This document shows, piece by piece, positions 1 through 6,342 of a stretch of DNA of 6,342 nucleotides. The notes under the pieces are model-generated. The model was given only the letters and a program-made list of their open reading frames with translations, did not search any database and was not told the origin of the DNA. The translations under genes and the position numbers were made by a program. Position 1 is the first letter of the stretch, and each line of letters starts with the position of its first letter. Location of the stretch: the NCBI GenBank assembly GCA_038239195.1, contig JBBSEZ010000527.1, positions 1 to 6,342 on the forward strand, given 5' to 3'. Source of the DNA: JBBSEZ01 sp038239195 (GTDB lineage: Bacteria > Planctomycetota > Planctomycetia > Gemmatales > Gemmataceae).

Positions 1-134
<134 letters not shown>

Positions 135-182
135 ACTCCAAAAAGCTCCTCCGCCGTGCTCTTCGTCTTCGTGGGGCGCCCC

Positions 183-2537
183 TCACGTCGCCCGATTCTT
201 CACCATCCGGCGCGTCATCCACACCTCCATGCACAACAGCAGGACCAGCCCGATCAGGAAATACTGCCAGAAGTCCTCTTTGTGGGCCTCGCTCGTAAAC
301 GCCTCGACGATTTTGCCGCGCTCGTTCTCGTACTGCATCCCCTTGACCACCTCGGCAACGCTCTTGCGGTCCTCCTCCGTGCAGGGCGCCAGGTCGGACT
401 CGCGGTCGTCGGGTTGCACGACGTAGTAGATCGTATTCCCCTCCGGCGTCTCCAATTTGTACGTCCCCGTCTCGCGAGCCCCGTCGAAGACCAGCAGCGC
501 GCCGCGCTCCTGCTGCATCACTTGAACGGGGTAGGCGGCCTTGTTGGTCGGGTCGGTGGAAAGTTGCTTCTTCTCCCCAAGGGGTGGCTGGAGCTTGAAC
601 GCGCCCACGTCGAGGTTGGTGGTGTCGCTGCGGAAGCGGATCGGCTGGCCGGGGCGCAGGTTGAAGTCGGCGGTGCGCGCCCCGGCGAGGTAGTAGACCA
701 GTTCGTGGGCCAGCGGCACGAACGCCGCGAGGTCGGGCAGGTTGGTGCCCCACGTGTTGTCGAGCGGGACGGCGGACACCATCACGCGCCCGCCCGGCGA
801 GGTGCGGTCGGCGGGCTGGTAGGGCCGCTCGACGAGGAAGGGAGAGGTGGCCGCCGGCGAGCGCAGCAGGCCGACGACGACGCCCGCCGCGTGCTGGCCT
901 GGCGTGTTCAGCTTCCACCAGCGCGGGAAGCGGGCGTCGTTGAGCCCGCCGAGCCCGCCCTTGCGGAACAGTTCCAGCGTCACGTGGTTGAAGCTGGCAG
1001 GATCGGGCCGGACGGCGCTGCGCGGCCTCAGTTCGTCGCCTTCGATGCCTTCCAGCCGGCCCGGCAGCCAGCCTTCCCCACCGCGATAGAGTTGTTCGTT
1101 GTAGTGCTCGGGATCGACGCGCTCGCCCAGCGTCACCAGCGCCCCGCCCCCGTCCGCGAGGAAGCGCACGATGGCCTCCTGCTGGCTCACCCGCAACTGG
1201 CTGACGTTGTGCAGCACCAGCACGCGCGGCCTTGGCTGGACGGCGAGCGTCTCGGCGGTGAAGTCGTTGATGCCGACGACGCGCACCTGGACAACGGGAT
1301 TGCGGTCGCGGGCCGGGGCGAGGGCGTCGCGCAGGAAGTCGGTGCCGCGGTGGGCCTGCTCGGCCCGGCTGGTTTCGCCATCGACGAGCAGCACCGGCAG
1401 GGCGGGCAGCACGTCCACGGCGAAGTCCTGCCGGTTGTCGCCGGGGACCCGGTCCTTGATGACCTGGCCGCGCGCCCTCTCCGCAGCGGGCGGGTCGGGA
1501 TCGAGGAACAAGCTCACCAGGTGCGACCCGGGCGTCGTGAAGCGGTGCGCAAAGGAGAACGGCACCTTGCCGTTTTCGAGCTTGGCGGCGCGGGGCGGGG
1601 GCAGGTTGCGCACGTGCTTGCCGTCCACTTCTAACCGAATGCGATGGGGCGGGGAGTATTCCGTCTGCCCCAGCAGGACGAGGTCGGTGCGGAACGTCAC
1701 CTCGCGCTCGACGGGGACGATGGGCCGATTGCCCGTCAAGGGCGTCAAGGCCCAGTTGGGGACCTGGGCGGCGCGATCGGGGACCACGTTGACCGCCCAC
1801 AGGCGGGGACGGTTGCCGTCGCTGGCCGAGGGGGCCTTGTCGTAGCCGAGGGGGCCGACCTTGAGCTTCCAGCGGAACAGGCTGTCGGGGTCGGCCCAGC
1901 CGAAGCGCTGGCCGTCGCCCAGAAAGACGATCTCGCGCTCGGAGCGCTGGCTGGCGGCGAGGATGGCGTGGGCCTGTTCGAGCGCGGCGGGGAAGTCGGC
2001 CCCGCCGGAGGGGGGAGCAAGGGCCTTGATGCGGTCGCGCACCTCGGAGAGGTTCTGGCTCAGCGCGCCGACGACCGCGACGACTTGCTGCTTGGCCTGG
2101 AGCACGGCCACGCTGTCGCCGGGGGCGAGGTCGTCGAGGTAGGCGAGGGCCCAGGCCTTGGCGGCCTCCTGGGCGCTCGCGGTGCCTTTTTCGTCGAGCG
2201 CGCCCATGCTATAGGAGCCGTCGAAGATCAGCACCACGTCGCGGTTGGCCCGGCCGGTCAGGCGGACGAGCGCCTTGGGGGCCGGGAAGAAGGGCCCGGC
2301 CAGGGCGAAGACGAGGAGGCCGAGCAGGCCGATGCGCAGGAGCATGAGCAGCAGCTCTTCGAGCATGAGCCGGCGGCGCGTGACCTCGCTGATCTTGAGG
2401 AACTGCATGGCGCCCCAATCGACGACGTCGTAGCGCCGGCGGTTGAGCAGGTGGATGAGGGGCGGGATGGCGAGGACCACCAGGCCGAGCAGCATCCAGG
2501 GGCTGTGCAGGAACGTACTGAGGAAATCGACTGACAT
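183..2537 (-). CDS. BatA-type VWA membrane protein
   Basis: This 784-residue protein belongs to the BatA / aerotolerance-regulator group found next to MoxR ATPases. Residues 1-33 contain a first membrane helix, followed by the typical NRRRYDVVDWGAMQFL segment (32-47) and a second helix at about 61-82. Together these match the BatA N-terminal domain. A von Willebrand A domain follows at about 100-215 with the metal-site motif DGSYS (D106, S108, S110) and a later GDG (D208); the position that normally carries the metal-site threonine appears to be A180. A beta-rich middle region (about 270-375) precedes an amidotransferase-like fold at about 378-475 (PVLLVDGE; VLVLHNVSQL; FLADGGGALVTLGE) without an obvious catalytic cysteine. 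A final helix at about 758-774 is followed by a basic tail, giving three membrane segments. It starts at ATG 2537, 16 nt after the DUF58 stop, with only a weak GAGG upstream, so it is probably translated from the same message. It likely acts at the cytoplasmic membrane as a MoxR/DUF58 partner; the exact role is not known. Confidence 0.93.
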   Translation of the reverse strand: MSVDFLSTFLHSPWMLLGLVVLAIPPLIHLLNRRRYDVVDWGAMQFLKISEVTRRRLMLEELLLMLLRIGLLGLLVFALAGPFFPAPKALVRLTGRANRDVVLIFDGSYSMGALDEKGTASAQEAAKAWALAYLDDLAPGDSVAVLQAKQQVVAVVGALSQNLSEVRDRIKALAPPSGGADFPAALEQAHAILAASQRSEREIVFLGDGQRFGWADPDSLFRWKLKVGPLGYDKAPSASDGNRPRLWAVNVVPDRAAQVPNWALTPLTGNRPIVPVEREVTFRTDLVLLGQTEYSPPHRIRLEVDGKHVRNLPPPRAAKLENGKVPFSFAHRFTTPGSHLVSLFLDPDPPAAERARGQVIKDRVPGDNRQDFAVDVLPALPVLLVDGETSRAEQAHRGTDFLRDALAPARDRNPVVQVRVVGINDFTAETLAVQPRPRVLVLHNVSQLRVSQQEAIVRFLADGGGALVTLGERVDPEHYNEQLYRGGEGWLPGRLEGIEGDELRPRSAVRPDPASFNHVTLELFRKGGLGGLNDARFPRWWKLNTPGQHAAGVVVGLLRSPAATSPFLVERPYQPADRTSPGGRVMVSAVPLDNTWGTNLPDLAAFVPLAHELVYYLAGARTADFNLRPGQPIRFRSDTTNLDVGAFKLQPPLGEKKQLSTDPTNKAAYPVQVMQQERGALLVFDGARETGTYKLETPEGNTIYYVVQPDDRESDLAPCTEEDRKSVAEVVKGMQYENERGKIVEAFTSEAHKEDFWQYFLIGLVLLLCMEVWMTRRMVKNRAT

Positions 2538-2553
2538 GGGGGCCTCGTGCGCG

Positions 2554-3447
2554 TTAGCGCTGCCGGTGGCGGCGCGTCAAGTAAATGCCCAGCGCCGTCT
2601 CGACCGGCTCGTCGGTGCGCATGAGGTGGTAATCGACCTGCGCCTTGCCGGCGGCATCGCGCAGCTCCTTGCAGAAGCGCTCGAAGTTGGCGAGGTACTC
2701 CTTGCGCAACTTGTGCGGATCGACGAGGACCTTGTGGTTGGCGACCTCGAGGTTGCGGAACTGCGTCCAGCGCTTGAAGGGGAACTCGATCTCCTCCGGC
2801 GCCAGAATGTGAAACAGCAGCACCTCGTGCTTGCGGTAGCGGAAGTGCTGCAACGCCCTCAGCAGGGGGGTGATGTCCTCGAAGCAGTCGGAGAGGACGA
2901 CGACCAGGCTGCGCTGCTTGAGTTGGGCGCAGACGTTGTGCCAGATTGGCGCCAGGCCCGTCTCGCCCCCCGTCTTCGACTCTTGCAGGGCGTTGATGAT
3001 CTGGAGGAGGTGCTTGGACGACGCCTTGGGCTTGAGGAAGCGGCGAACCTGAGTGTCGTGGACGGTCAGGCCGACGGCGTCGCGCTGGTGGAGCATCAGG
3101 TAGGCGAGCGAGGCGGCGACGTACTGGGCGTACTCGAACTTGGCGGCGTGCTTGCCGCGGTAGCCCATGCTGCCGCTGGCATCGACGAGGAGATGGGCCT
3201 TGAGGTTGGTCTCCTCCTCGTATTCTTTGATGTAGTAGCGGTCGGTCTTGCCGAAGGCGCGCCAGTCGATGTGGCGAATCTCGTCGCCGGGGTAGTACTG
3301 GCGGTGCTCGGCGAACTCGACGGAGAAGCCCTTGTACGGGCTCTTGTGGGCGCCGGTGAGGAAGCCTTCGACGAGGTTGCGGGCCACCAGGCTCAGGTGG
3401 CCGTATTTCGAGAGGCTGGTCGGGTCGAACTGGATGGTGGGTGGCAT
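2554..3447 (-). CDS. DUF58 domain protein (short, soluble VWA-type form)
   Basis: This 297-residue protein carries the DUF58 signature around residues 49-63 (RQYYPGDEIRHIDWRAF). It is followed by a VWA-like core with the metal-site motif DASGS at 89-93 (D89, S91, S93), a candidate metal-site threonine in the TGGETGL stretch (159-165), and D187 in VVLSDCFED. There is no membrane helix, unlike longer DUF58 proteins that have an N-terminal hydrophobic region, so the product should be cytoplasmic. DUF58 proteins are almost always encoded with a MoxR ATPase and are thought to be its partner or client; a biochemical activity is not established. The start at ATG 3447 begins the conserved block and lies 48 nt after the small upstream gene; the stop is TAA at 2554-2556. 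The upstream ribosome-binding sequence is weak. The family call is secure; the function remains inferred. Confidence 0.94.
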   Translation of the reverse strand: MPPTIQFDPTSLSKYGHLSLVARNLVEGFLTGAHKSPYKGFSVEFAEHRQYYPGDEIRHIDWRAFGKTDRYYIKEYEEETNLKAHLLVDASGSMGYRGKHAAKFEYAQYVAASLAYLMLHQRDAVGLTVHDTQVRRFLKPKASSKHLLQIINALQESKTGGETGLAPIWHNVCAQLKQRSLVVVLSDCFEDITPLLRALQHFRYRKHEVLLFHILAPEEIEFPFKRWTQFRNLEVANHKVLVDPHKLRKEYLANFERFCKELRDAAGKAQVDYHLMRTDEPVETALGIYLTRRHRQR

Positions 3448-3495
3448 GCGTGCTCGCTGGGGGGTGGTGGGCTCGATCGGCGCCGAGGATGGCGG

Positions 3496-3738
3496 TCACC
3501 CCGCCACGGCCGCCGCGGTTTCTTTGCGTTTCTTGATCTCCTGCGTGAGCCAGTCCATCGCATCGAGCAATCGGTCGATCCCGTTGTCGGTGTTGTCGCA
3601 AGCGACTTCGATGAACGCACAGATGCGCTCACCTACTTCCCGTTTGCCGTCGAGGTCTCTCAGGAAATCTCCGCCGTCGTCGCTCGTTTCAAAGGCGGTG
3701 CGCCCGCCCTTGGCATATTCGTGGACCATGATGCGCAT
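3496..3738 (-). CDS. Small uncharacterised protein, 80 aa
   Basis: I do not recognise a family. The product is 80 residues, acidic (17 D/E against 12 K/R), without a signal peptide or membrane helix, and probably helical at about 34-75 (VGERICAFIEVA; IDRLLDAMDWLTQEIKKRK). It ends in an alanine-rich tail and has two cysteines (C40, C47). Three things support a real gene. It fills the space between moxR and the DUF58 gene without overlap. It has a good Shine-Dalgarno sequence (GGAGGA, 3745-3750) six nt before ATG 3738. About 61 of 80 codons end in G or C, as expected in this genome. A second in-frame ATG at 3729 is a less likely start. Overall GC is about 60%, somewhat below parts of its neighbours. 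Being co-directional in the operon, it may be a small accessory or regulator of the MoxR/DUF58 pair, but that rests on position only. Confidence 0.75.
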   Translation of the reverse strand: MRIMVHEYAKGGRTAFETSDDGGDFLRDLDGKREVGERICAFIEVACDNTDNGIDRLLDAMDWLTQEIKKRKETAAAVAG

Positions 3739-3744
3739 CGCTCG

Positions 3745-3750
3745 TCCTCC
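3745..3750 (-). promoter_or_regulatory. Shine-Dalgarno site of the small ORF
   Basis: On the minus strand this reads GGAGGA, six nt before ATG 3738. It is the clearest ribosome-binding site in the operon. It decides the start of the 80-residue gene and argues that this ORF is translated independently. Confidence 0.7.
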
Positions 3751-3763
3751 GCGGCCCAGCGAG

Positions 3764-3782
3764 CGCGGTTCTGCGAACCGCG
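3764..3782. repeat. Perfect 8-bp hairpin between moxR and the small gene
   Basis: The arms CGCGGTTC (3764-3771) and GAACCGCG (3775-3782) are exact reverse complements around a 3-nt TGC loop. The hairpin sits 12 nt after the moxR stop and upstream of the next ribosome-binding site. No T-run follows it on the minus strand, so it does not look like an intrinsic terminator. A processing, mRNA-stabilising or attenuating role is possible. Confidence 0.6.
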
Positions 3783-3794
3783 GCCAAACGATCC

Positions 3795-4826
<1,032 letters not shown>

Positions 4827-4881
4827 GGGTGGGAGGCCTCGTGGTGGCGGGCGGGCAGGTCGGGGGCGGGGGCAGAAGGTC

Positions 4882-4909
4882 ATTCTACCTGTCCCGGCGC
4901 GCACTGCAA
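4882..4909 (-). promoter_or_regulatory. Possible sigma70-type promoter of the moxR operon
   Basis: On the minus strand a TAGAAT hexamer (4882-4887; five of six matches to TATAAT) is preceded after 16 bp by TTGCAG (4904-4909), a poor match to TTGACA. Transcription would begin near 4875 and give a leader of about 50 nt before the moxR ATG at 4826. An AT-rich hexamer in a very GC-rich setting at the right distance is suggestive, but the -35 element is weak and planctomycete promoters are poorly defined. Confidence 0.3.
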
Positions 4910-4940
4910 CAGGGCGACGCGGAATTGCGCCGATCCGTAC

Positions 4941-4960
4941 GTCCGGCTTTCCAGCCGGAC
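4941..4960. repeat. Perfect 8-bp hairpin with TTCC loop
   Basis: GTCCGGCT (4941-4948) and AGCCGGAC (4953-4960) are exact reverse complements around TTCC. A smaller hairpin follows directly: CGCCT (4962-4966), loop TGCC, AGGCG (4971-4975). The CGGCT core and 4-nt loop resemble the larger palindrome at 5000-5056, suggesting one family of intergenic palindromes. Confidence 0.7.
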
Positions 4961-4998
4961 ACGCCTTGCCAGGCGAGCGGCAGGAAAAACCCTCCCCC

Positions 4999-5057
4999 TA
5001 GGACGGCTCTCCTGAGCCGTCCTGCCGCATCGAGGACGGCTCAGGAGAGCCGTCCTA
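4999..5057. repeat. Nested palindrome: two hairpins that are reverse complements of each other
   Basis: Unit 1 (5000-5023) has arms AGGACGGCTC and GAGCCGTCCT around a TCCT loop. Unit 2 (5033-5056) has the same arms around AGGA. Unit 2 is therefore the exact reverse complement of unit 1, and with the flanking T4999 and A5057 the pair forms 25-bp arms around a 9-nt spacer (GCCGCATCG). The RNA or a DNA cruciform could fold as two 10-bp hairpins or one 25-bp hairpin. It lies 30 nt after the FAH-family stop. Short T-runs lie some 7-10 nt beyond it on either strand (TTTT at 5064-5067; TTTTT on the minus strand at 4985-4989), so a bidirectional terminator is conceivable but not canonical. A dispersed REP- or MITE-like intergenic repeat is the main alternative. 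Confidence 0.85.
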
Positions 5058-5087
5058 CGGGCTGTTTTCTCCTCCCCCTCGCCCACG

Positions 5088-5945
5088 CTATTCCACGCGG
5101 TTGACCAACTTCCCCACCCCCGCGATCTCGATGGCGACCTCGTCGCCCGACGCGAGCGTGAATTCGTCCGGCGGGACGACCCCCGTGCCGGTCAGCAAGA
5201 CGACGCCGTGGGGGAAGCTCGTCTCGCGCCCCAGCCACGCCACCAGGTCGGCGAAGGTGCGGGCCAGCGCGCTGAGGCTCGTGCCGCCCTCGAAGGCGAC
5301 GGCGCCGCCTCGGCGGATGGTCAGGCCGATGGTCACCTTTTCGAGCGGAGGGAAGAAATCGGCGAGGGTGACGACCGGGCCGACGGCGCAGCAGCCGTCG
5401 TAGAACTTGGCCTGGGGCAGGTAGAGCGGGTTCTCGCCCTCGATGTCGCGCGAGCTCATGTCGTTGCCGATGGTGTAGCCGACGACCTTCAGGGTGGGCG
5501 ACACCACGAGGGCCAGCTCCGGCTCGGGGACGCTCCACTTCGCATCGCGGCGGATGCGCACCGGCTCGCCTGGCGCCACCACGCGCCAGGCGGGGGCCTT
5601 GAAGAACAACTCCGGCCGGTCGGCGGTGTAGACCATGTCGTAGAAGCGCGCCGCCCCGGCCGACTCCTGCTCTCGCGCCACCTTGCTGCGCTTGTAGGTG
5701 ACGCCCGCCGCCCACACCTCCTGCTCGTCGAGCGGCGACAGGAACCGGACGGTGTCGATGGGGAGGGCGGGGGCGCCGCGGTCGAGGAGGGATCGCACCA
5801 GGTCGGCGGGGCCCGACGAGTGGAGGACGTCGCTCAAGGTCTGCGGGCCGTCGAGCCGGTTGAGCTCCAGGACGTGGACCTGGGCCCCGTCCAGGGCGCC
5901 CACCTCGATCTTGCCGTCGGGCCGTCGGACCTTGCACAGTTGCAT
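5088..5945 (-). CDS. FAH-superfamily enzyme, 2-dehydro-3-deoxy-D-arabinonate dehydratase-like
   Basis: This is a complete 285-residue member of the fumarylacetoacetate hydrolase superfamily. The catalytic domain spans about 75-284. Metal ligands expected for the fold are E141 and E143 in VPEPELA, plus D162 in GYTIGNDMSSRD. A conserved lysine lies in LYLPQAK (K180), and a GTG turn is at 253-255. The stretches WAAGVTYKRS, YDMVY..DRPELFFKA, ENPLYLPQAKFYDGCCAVGP and LTGTGVVP closely resemble the Sulfolobus 2-keto-3-deoxy-D-arabinonate dehydratase as I remember it. That enzyme removes water to give 2-oxoglutarate semialdehyde in oxidative pentose breakdown. Ring-opening hydrolases and isomerases of the same fold are alternatives. 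ATG 5945 has a good Shine-Dalgarno (GAGGGGA, 5951-5957) five nt upstream. The protein should be cytoplasmic. No sugar dehydrogenase or transporter is visible nearby, so the pathway is unconfirmed. It is probably transcribed separately from moxR. Confidence 0.92.
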   Translation of the reverse strand: MQLCKVRRPDGKIEVGALDGAQVHVLELNRLDGPQTLSDVLHSSGPADLVRSLLDRGAPALPIDTVRFLSPLDEQEVWAAGVTYKRSKVAREQESAGAARFYDMVYTADRPELFFKAPAWRVVAPGEPVRIRRDAKWSVPEPELALVVSPTLKVVGYTIGNDMSSRDIEGENPLYLPQAKFYDGCCAVGPVVTLADFFPPLEKVTIGLTIRRGGAVAFEGGTSLSALARTFADLVAWLGRETSFPHGVVLLTGTGVVPPDEFTLASGDEVAIEIAGVGKLVNRVE

Positions 5946-5950
5946 CGCTG

Positions 5951-5957
5951 TCCCCTC
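5951..5957 (-). promoter_or_regulatory. Shine-Dalgarno site of the FAH-family gene
   Basis: The minus strand reads GAGGGGA five nt before ATG 5945. It supports that start over any upstream alternative. Confidence 0.55.
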
Positions 5958-6041
5958 GCGAATAGTCGGCAGTTCACGAGGAATAGCATAGCGGATCGAG
6001 GGGCCACCGAGTCACCTGCCCACCGAGGGGCGCCCCTGAGC

Positions 6042-6342
6042 ATGTTGCTCGTGCGGCGCAAGTTTTTGACAGATTGGTTCTTGCGCTGGCGCCAGGAGTC
6101 ACGTGGCCACCGTGGCGGGGCCGCCTTCACCCGCGACGGCCGGCTGTTGACCGGCAACGTCTCCGGGCATCTGATGGTCTACGATGGCTCGCCCGCGCGG
6201 CGAGTGGGCCGAAGGGGGCTTCTCGAATCGGGGGAGGGGCCGGTGACGCTCTACCAACGCCTGCTTGGGCCCCGCTTCGCCCAACTGCCGGGCGTGCTCC
6301 AGCGCTTCCACGGCGACGCCGCCGGCGGCAAGGGGGAGGGCC
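6042..6342 (+). CDS. DUF4166 domain protein, N-terminal part (cut by window end)
   Basis: An open plus-strand frame runs off the right edge. From codon 68 it reads VTLYQRLLGPRFAQLPGVLQ then RFHGDAAGGKGEG, which matches the start of the DUF4166 family (LYxxLLGxxFxxLPxxLRxxH). That family has no known activity. The start is uncertain. ATG 6042 gives an extra 67 residues with mostly G/C-ending codons, including a segment like one WD40 blade (FTRDGRLLTGNVSGHLMVYD). GTG 6243 would start the protein right at the domain and has GGGGAGGGG just upstream, a good ribosome-binding site. I give the longer form because the upstream codons look coding, but the shorter form is equally defensible. The gene is divergent from the FAH-family gene, with about 96 nt between the two starts if 6042 is used. 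The C-terminal part is not visible. Confidence 0.5.
   Translation, partial: MLLVRRKFLTDWFLRWRQESRGHRGGAAFTRDGRLLTGNVSGHLMVYDGSPARRVGRRGLLESGEGPVTLYQRLLGPRFAQLPGVLQRFHGDAAGGKGEG

Larger units (their letters stand above)
4827..5087. other. Non-coding, hairpin-rich intergenic region
   Basis: The 261 nt between the FAH-family gene and moxR contain no convincing gene. Short frames crossing it translate into Pro/Arg-rich, low-complexity sequence. It holds at least three perfect inverted repeats (4941-4960, 4962-4975 and the composite at 4999-5057) and a possible moxR promoter near 4882-4909. Both flanking genes are on the minus strand, so the region is the 3' end of one transcript and the leader of the next. 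Confidence 0.75.

Noticed and set aside
156..1634. Long plus-strand ORF of 492 codons opposite the BatA-like gene
   Set aside because: It is antisense to a well-supported protein and its translation is rich in Arg, Gly, Val, Ala and His without domains. Long mirror frames are expected in GC-rich coding DNA.
2258..3601. Minus-strand ORF of 447 codons overlapping the DUF58 gene in another frame
   Set aside because: Its translation is Arg/Pro/Gln-rich, overlaps two real genes in a shifted frame and shows no domain.
4827..4904. 26-residue N-terminal extension of MoxR from ATG 4904
   Set aside because: The added sequence is Pro/Arg-rich, unlike MoxR N-termini, and covers a possible promoter; homology starts at ATG 4826.
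6066..6094. Perfect TTGACA at 6066-6071 as a plus-strand promoter
   Set aside because: At 17 bp spacing the -10 position is GCGCCA, and the hexamer lies inside the possible coding frame of the right-edge gene.
6099..6311. Minus-strand ORF of 70 codons opposite the right-edge gene
   Set aside because: It is antisense to the DUF4166 match and has no motif or ribosome-binding support.

Overview
The window is high-GC bacterial DNA. It is dominated by one minus-strand gene cluster of a type that is very common in Planctomycetota, and I would guess the Gemmatales lineage. The basis is the gene set (moxR, short DUF58 protein, BatA-type VWA protein with a central amidotransferase-like segment), strong G/C preference at third codon positions, weak Shine-Dalgarno use at several starts, and GC-rich palindromes between genes. 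The lineage is an inference from gene content, not from a marker gene.

Layout from left to right. Positions 1-134 are low-complexity, C-rich sequence ending in 84 consecutive C residues; this looks like a contig-end or read artefact. Positions 183-4826 hold a minus-strand operon read from right to left: a MoxR-family AAA+ ATPase (3795-4826), an unrecognised 80-residue protein (3496-3738), a DUF58 protein with a VWA/MIDAS motif (2554-3447) and a large membrane-anchored BatA/VWA protein (183-2537). The gaps are 56, 48 and 16 nt. A possible promoter lies just upstream of moxR. Positions 4827-5087 are non-coding and carry several perfect hairpins, including a nested palindrome of about 59 nt. Next comes a minus-strand fumarylacetoacetate-hydrolase-superfamily gene (5088-5945) whose sequence most resembles 2-dehydro-3-deoxy-D-arabinonate dehydratase. 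The right edge has the beginning of a plus-strand gene that reaches a DUF4166 domain just before the window ends.

How the genes work together: MoxR ATPases are thought to act as chaperones that remodel or load metal into partner proteins with von Willebrand A domains. DUF58 and BatA proteins are the usual partners encoded beside them. Here the DUF58 protein appears soluble, while the BatA-like protein has two N-terminal membrane helices and one C-terminal helix, so the system probably acts at the cytoplasmic membrane or envelope. The FAH-family enzyme and the DUF4166 gene are probably independent of this system.

I do not see a dramatic new system. The items most worth a second look are the uncharacterised small protein inserted between moxR and the DUF58 gene, the hairpin-rich intergenic region, and a WD40-blade-like stretch in frame with the DUF4166 domain.
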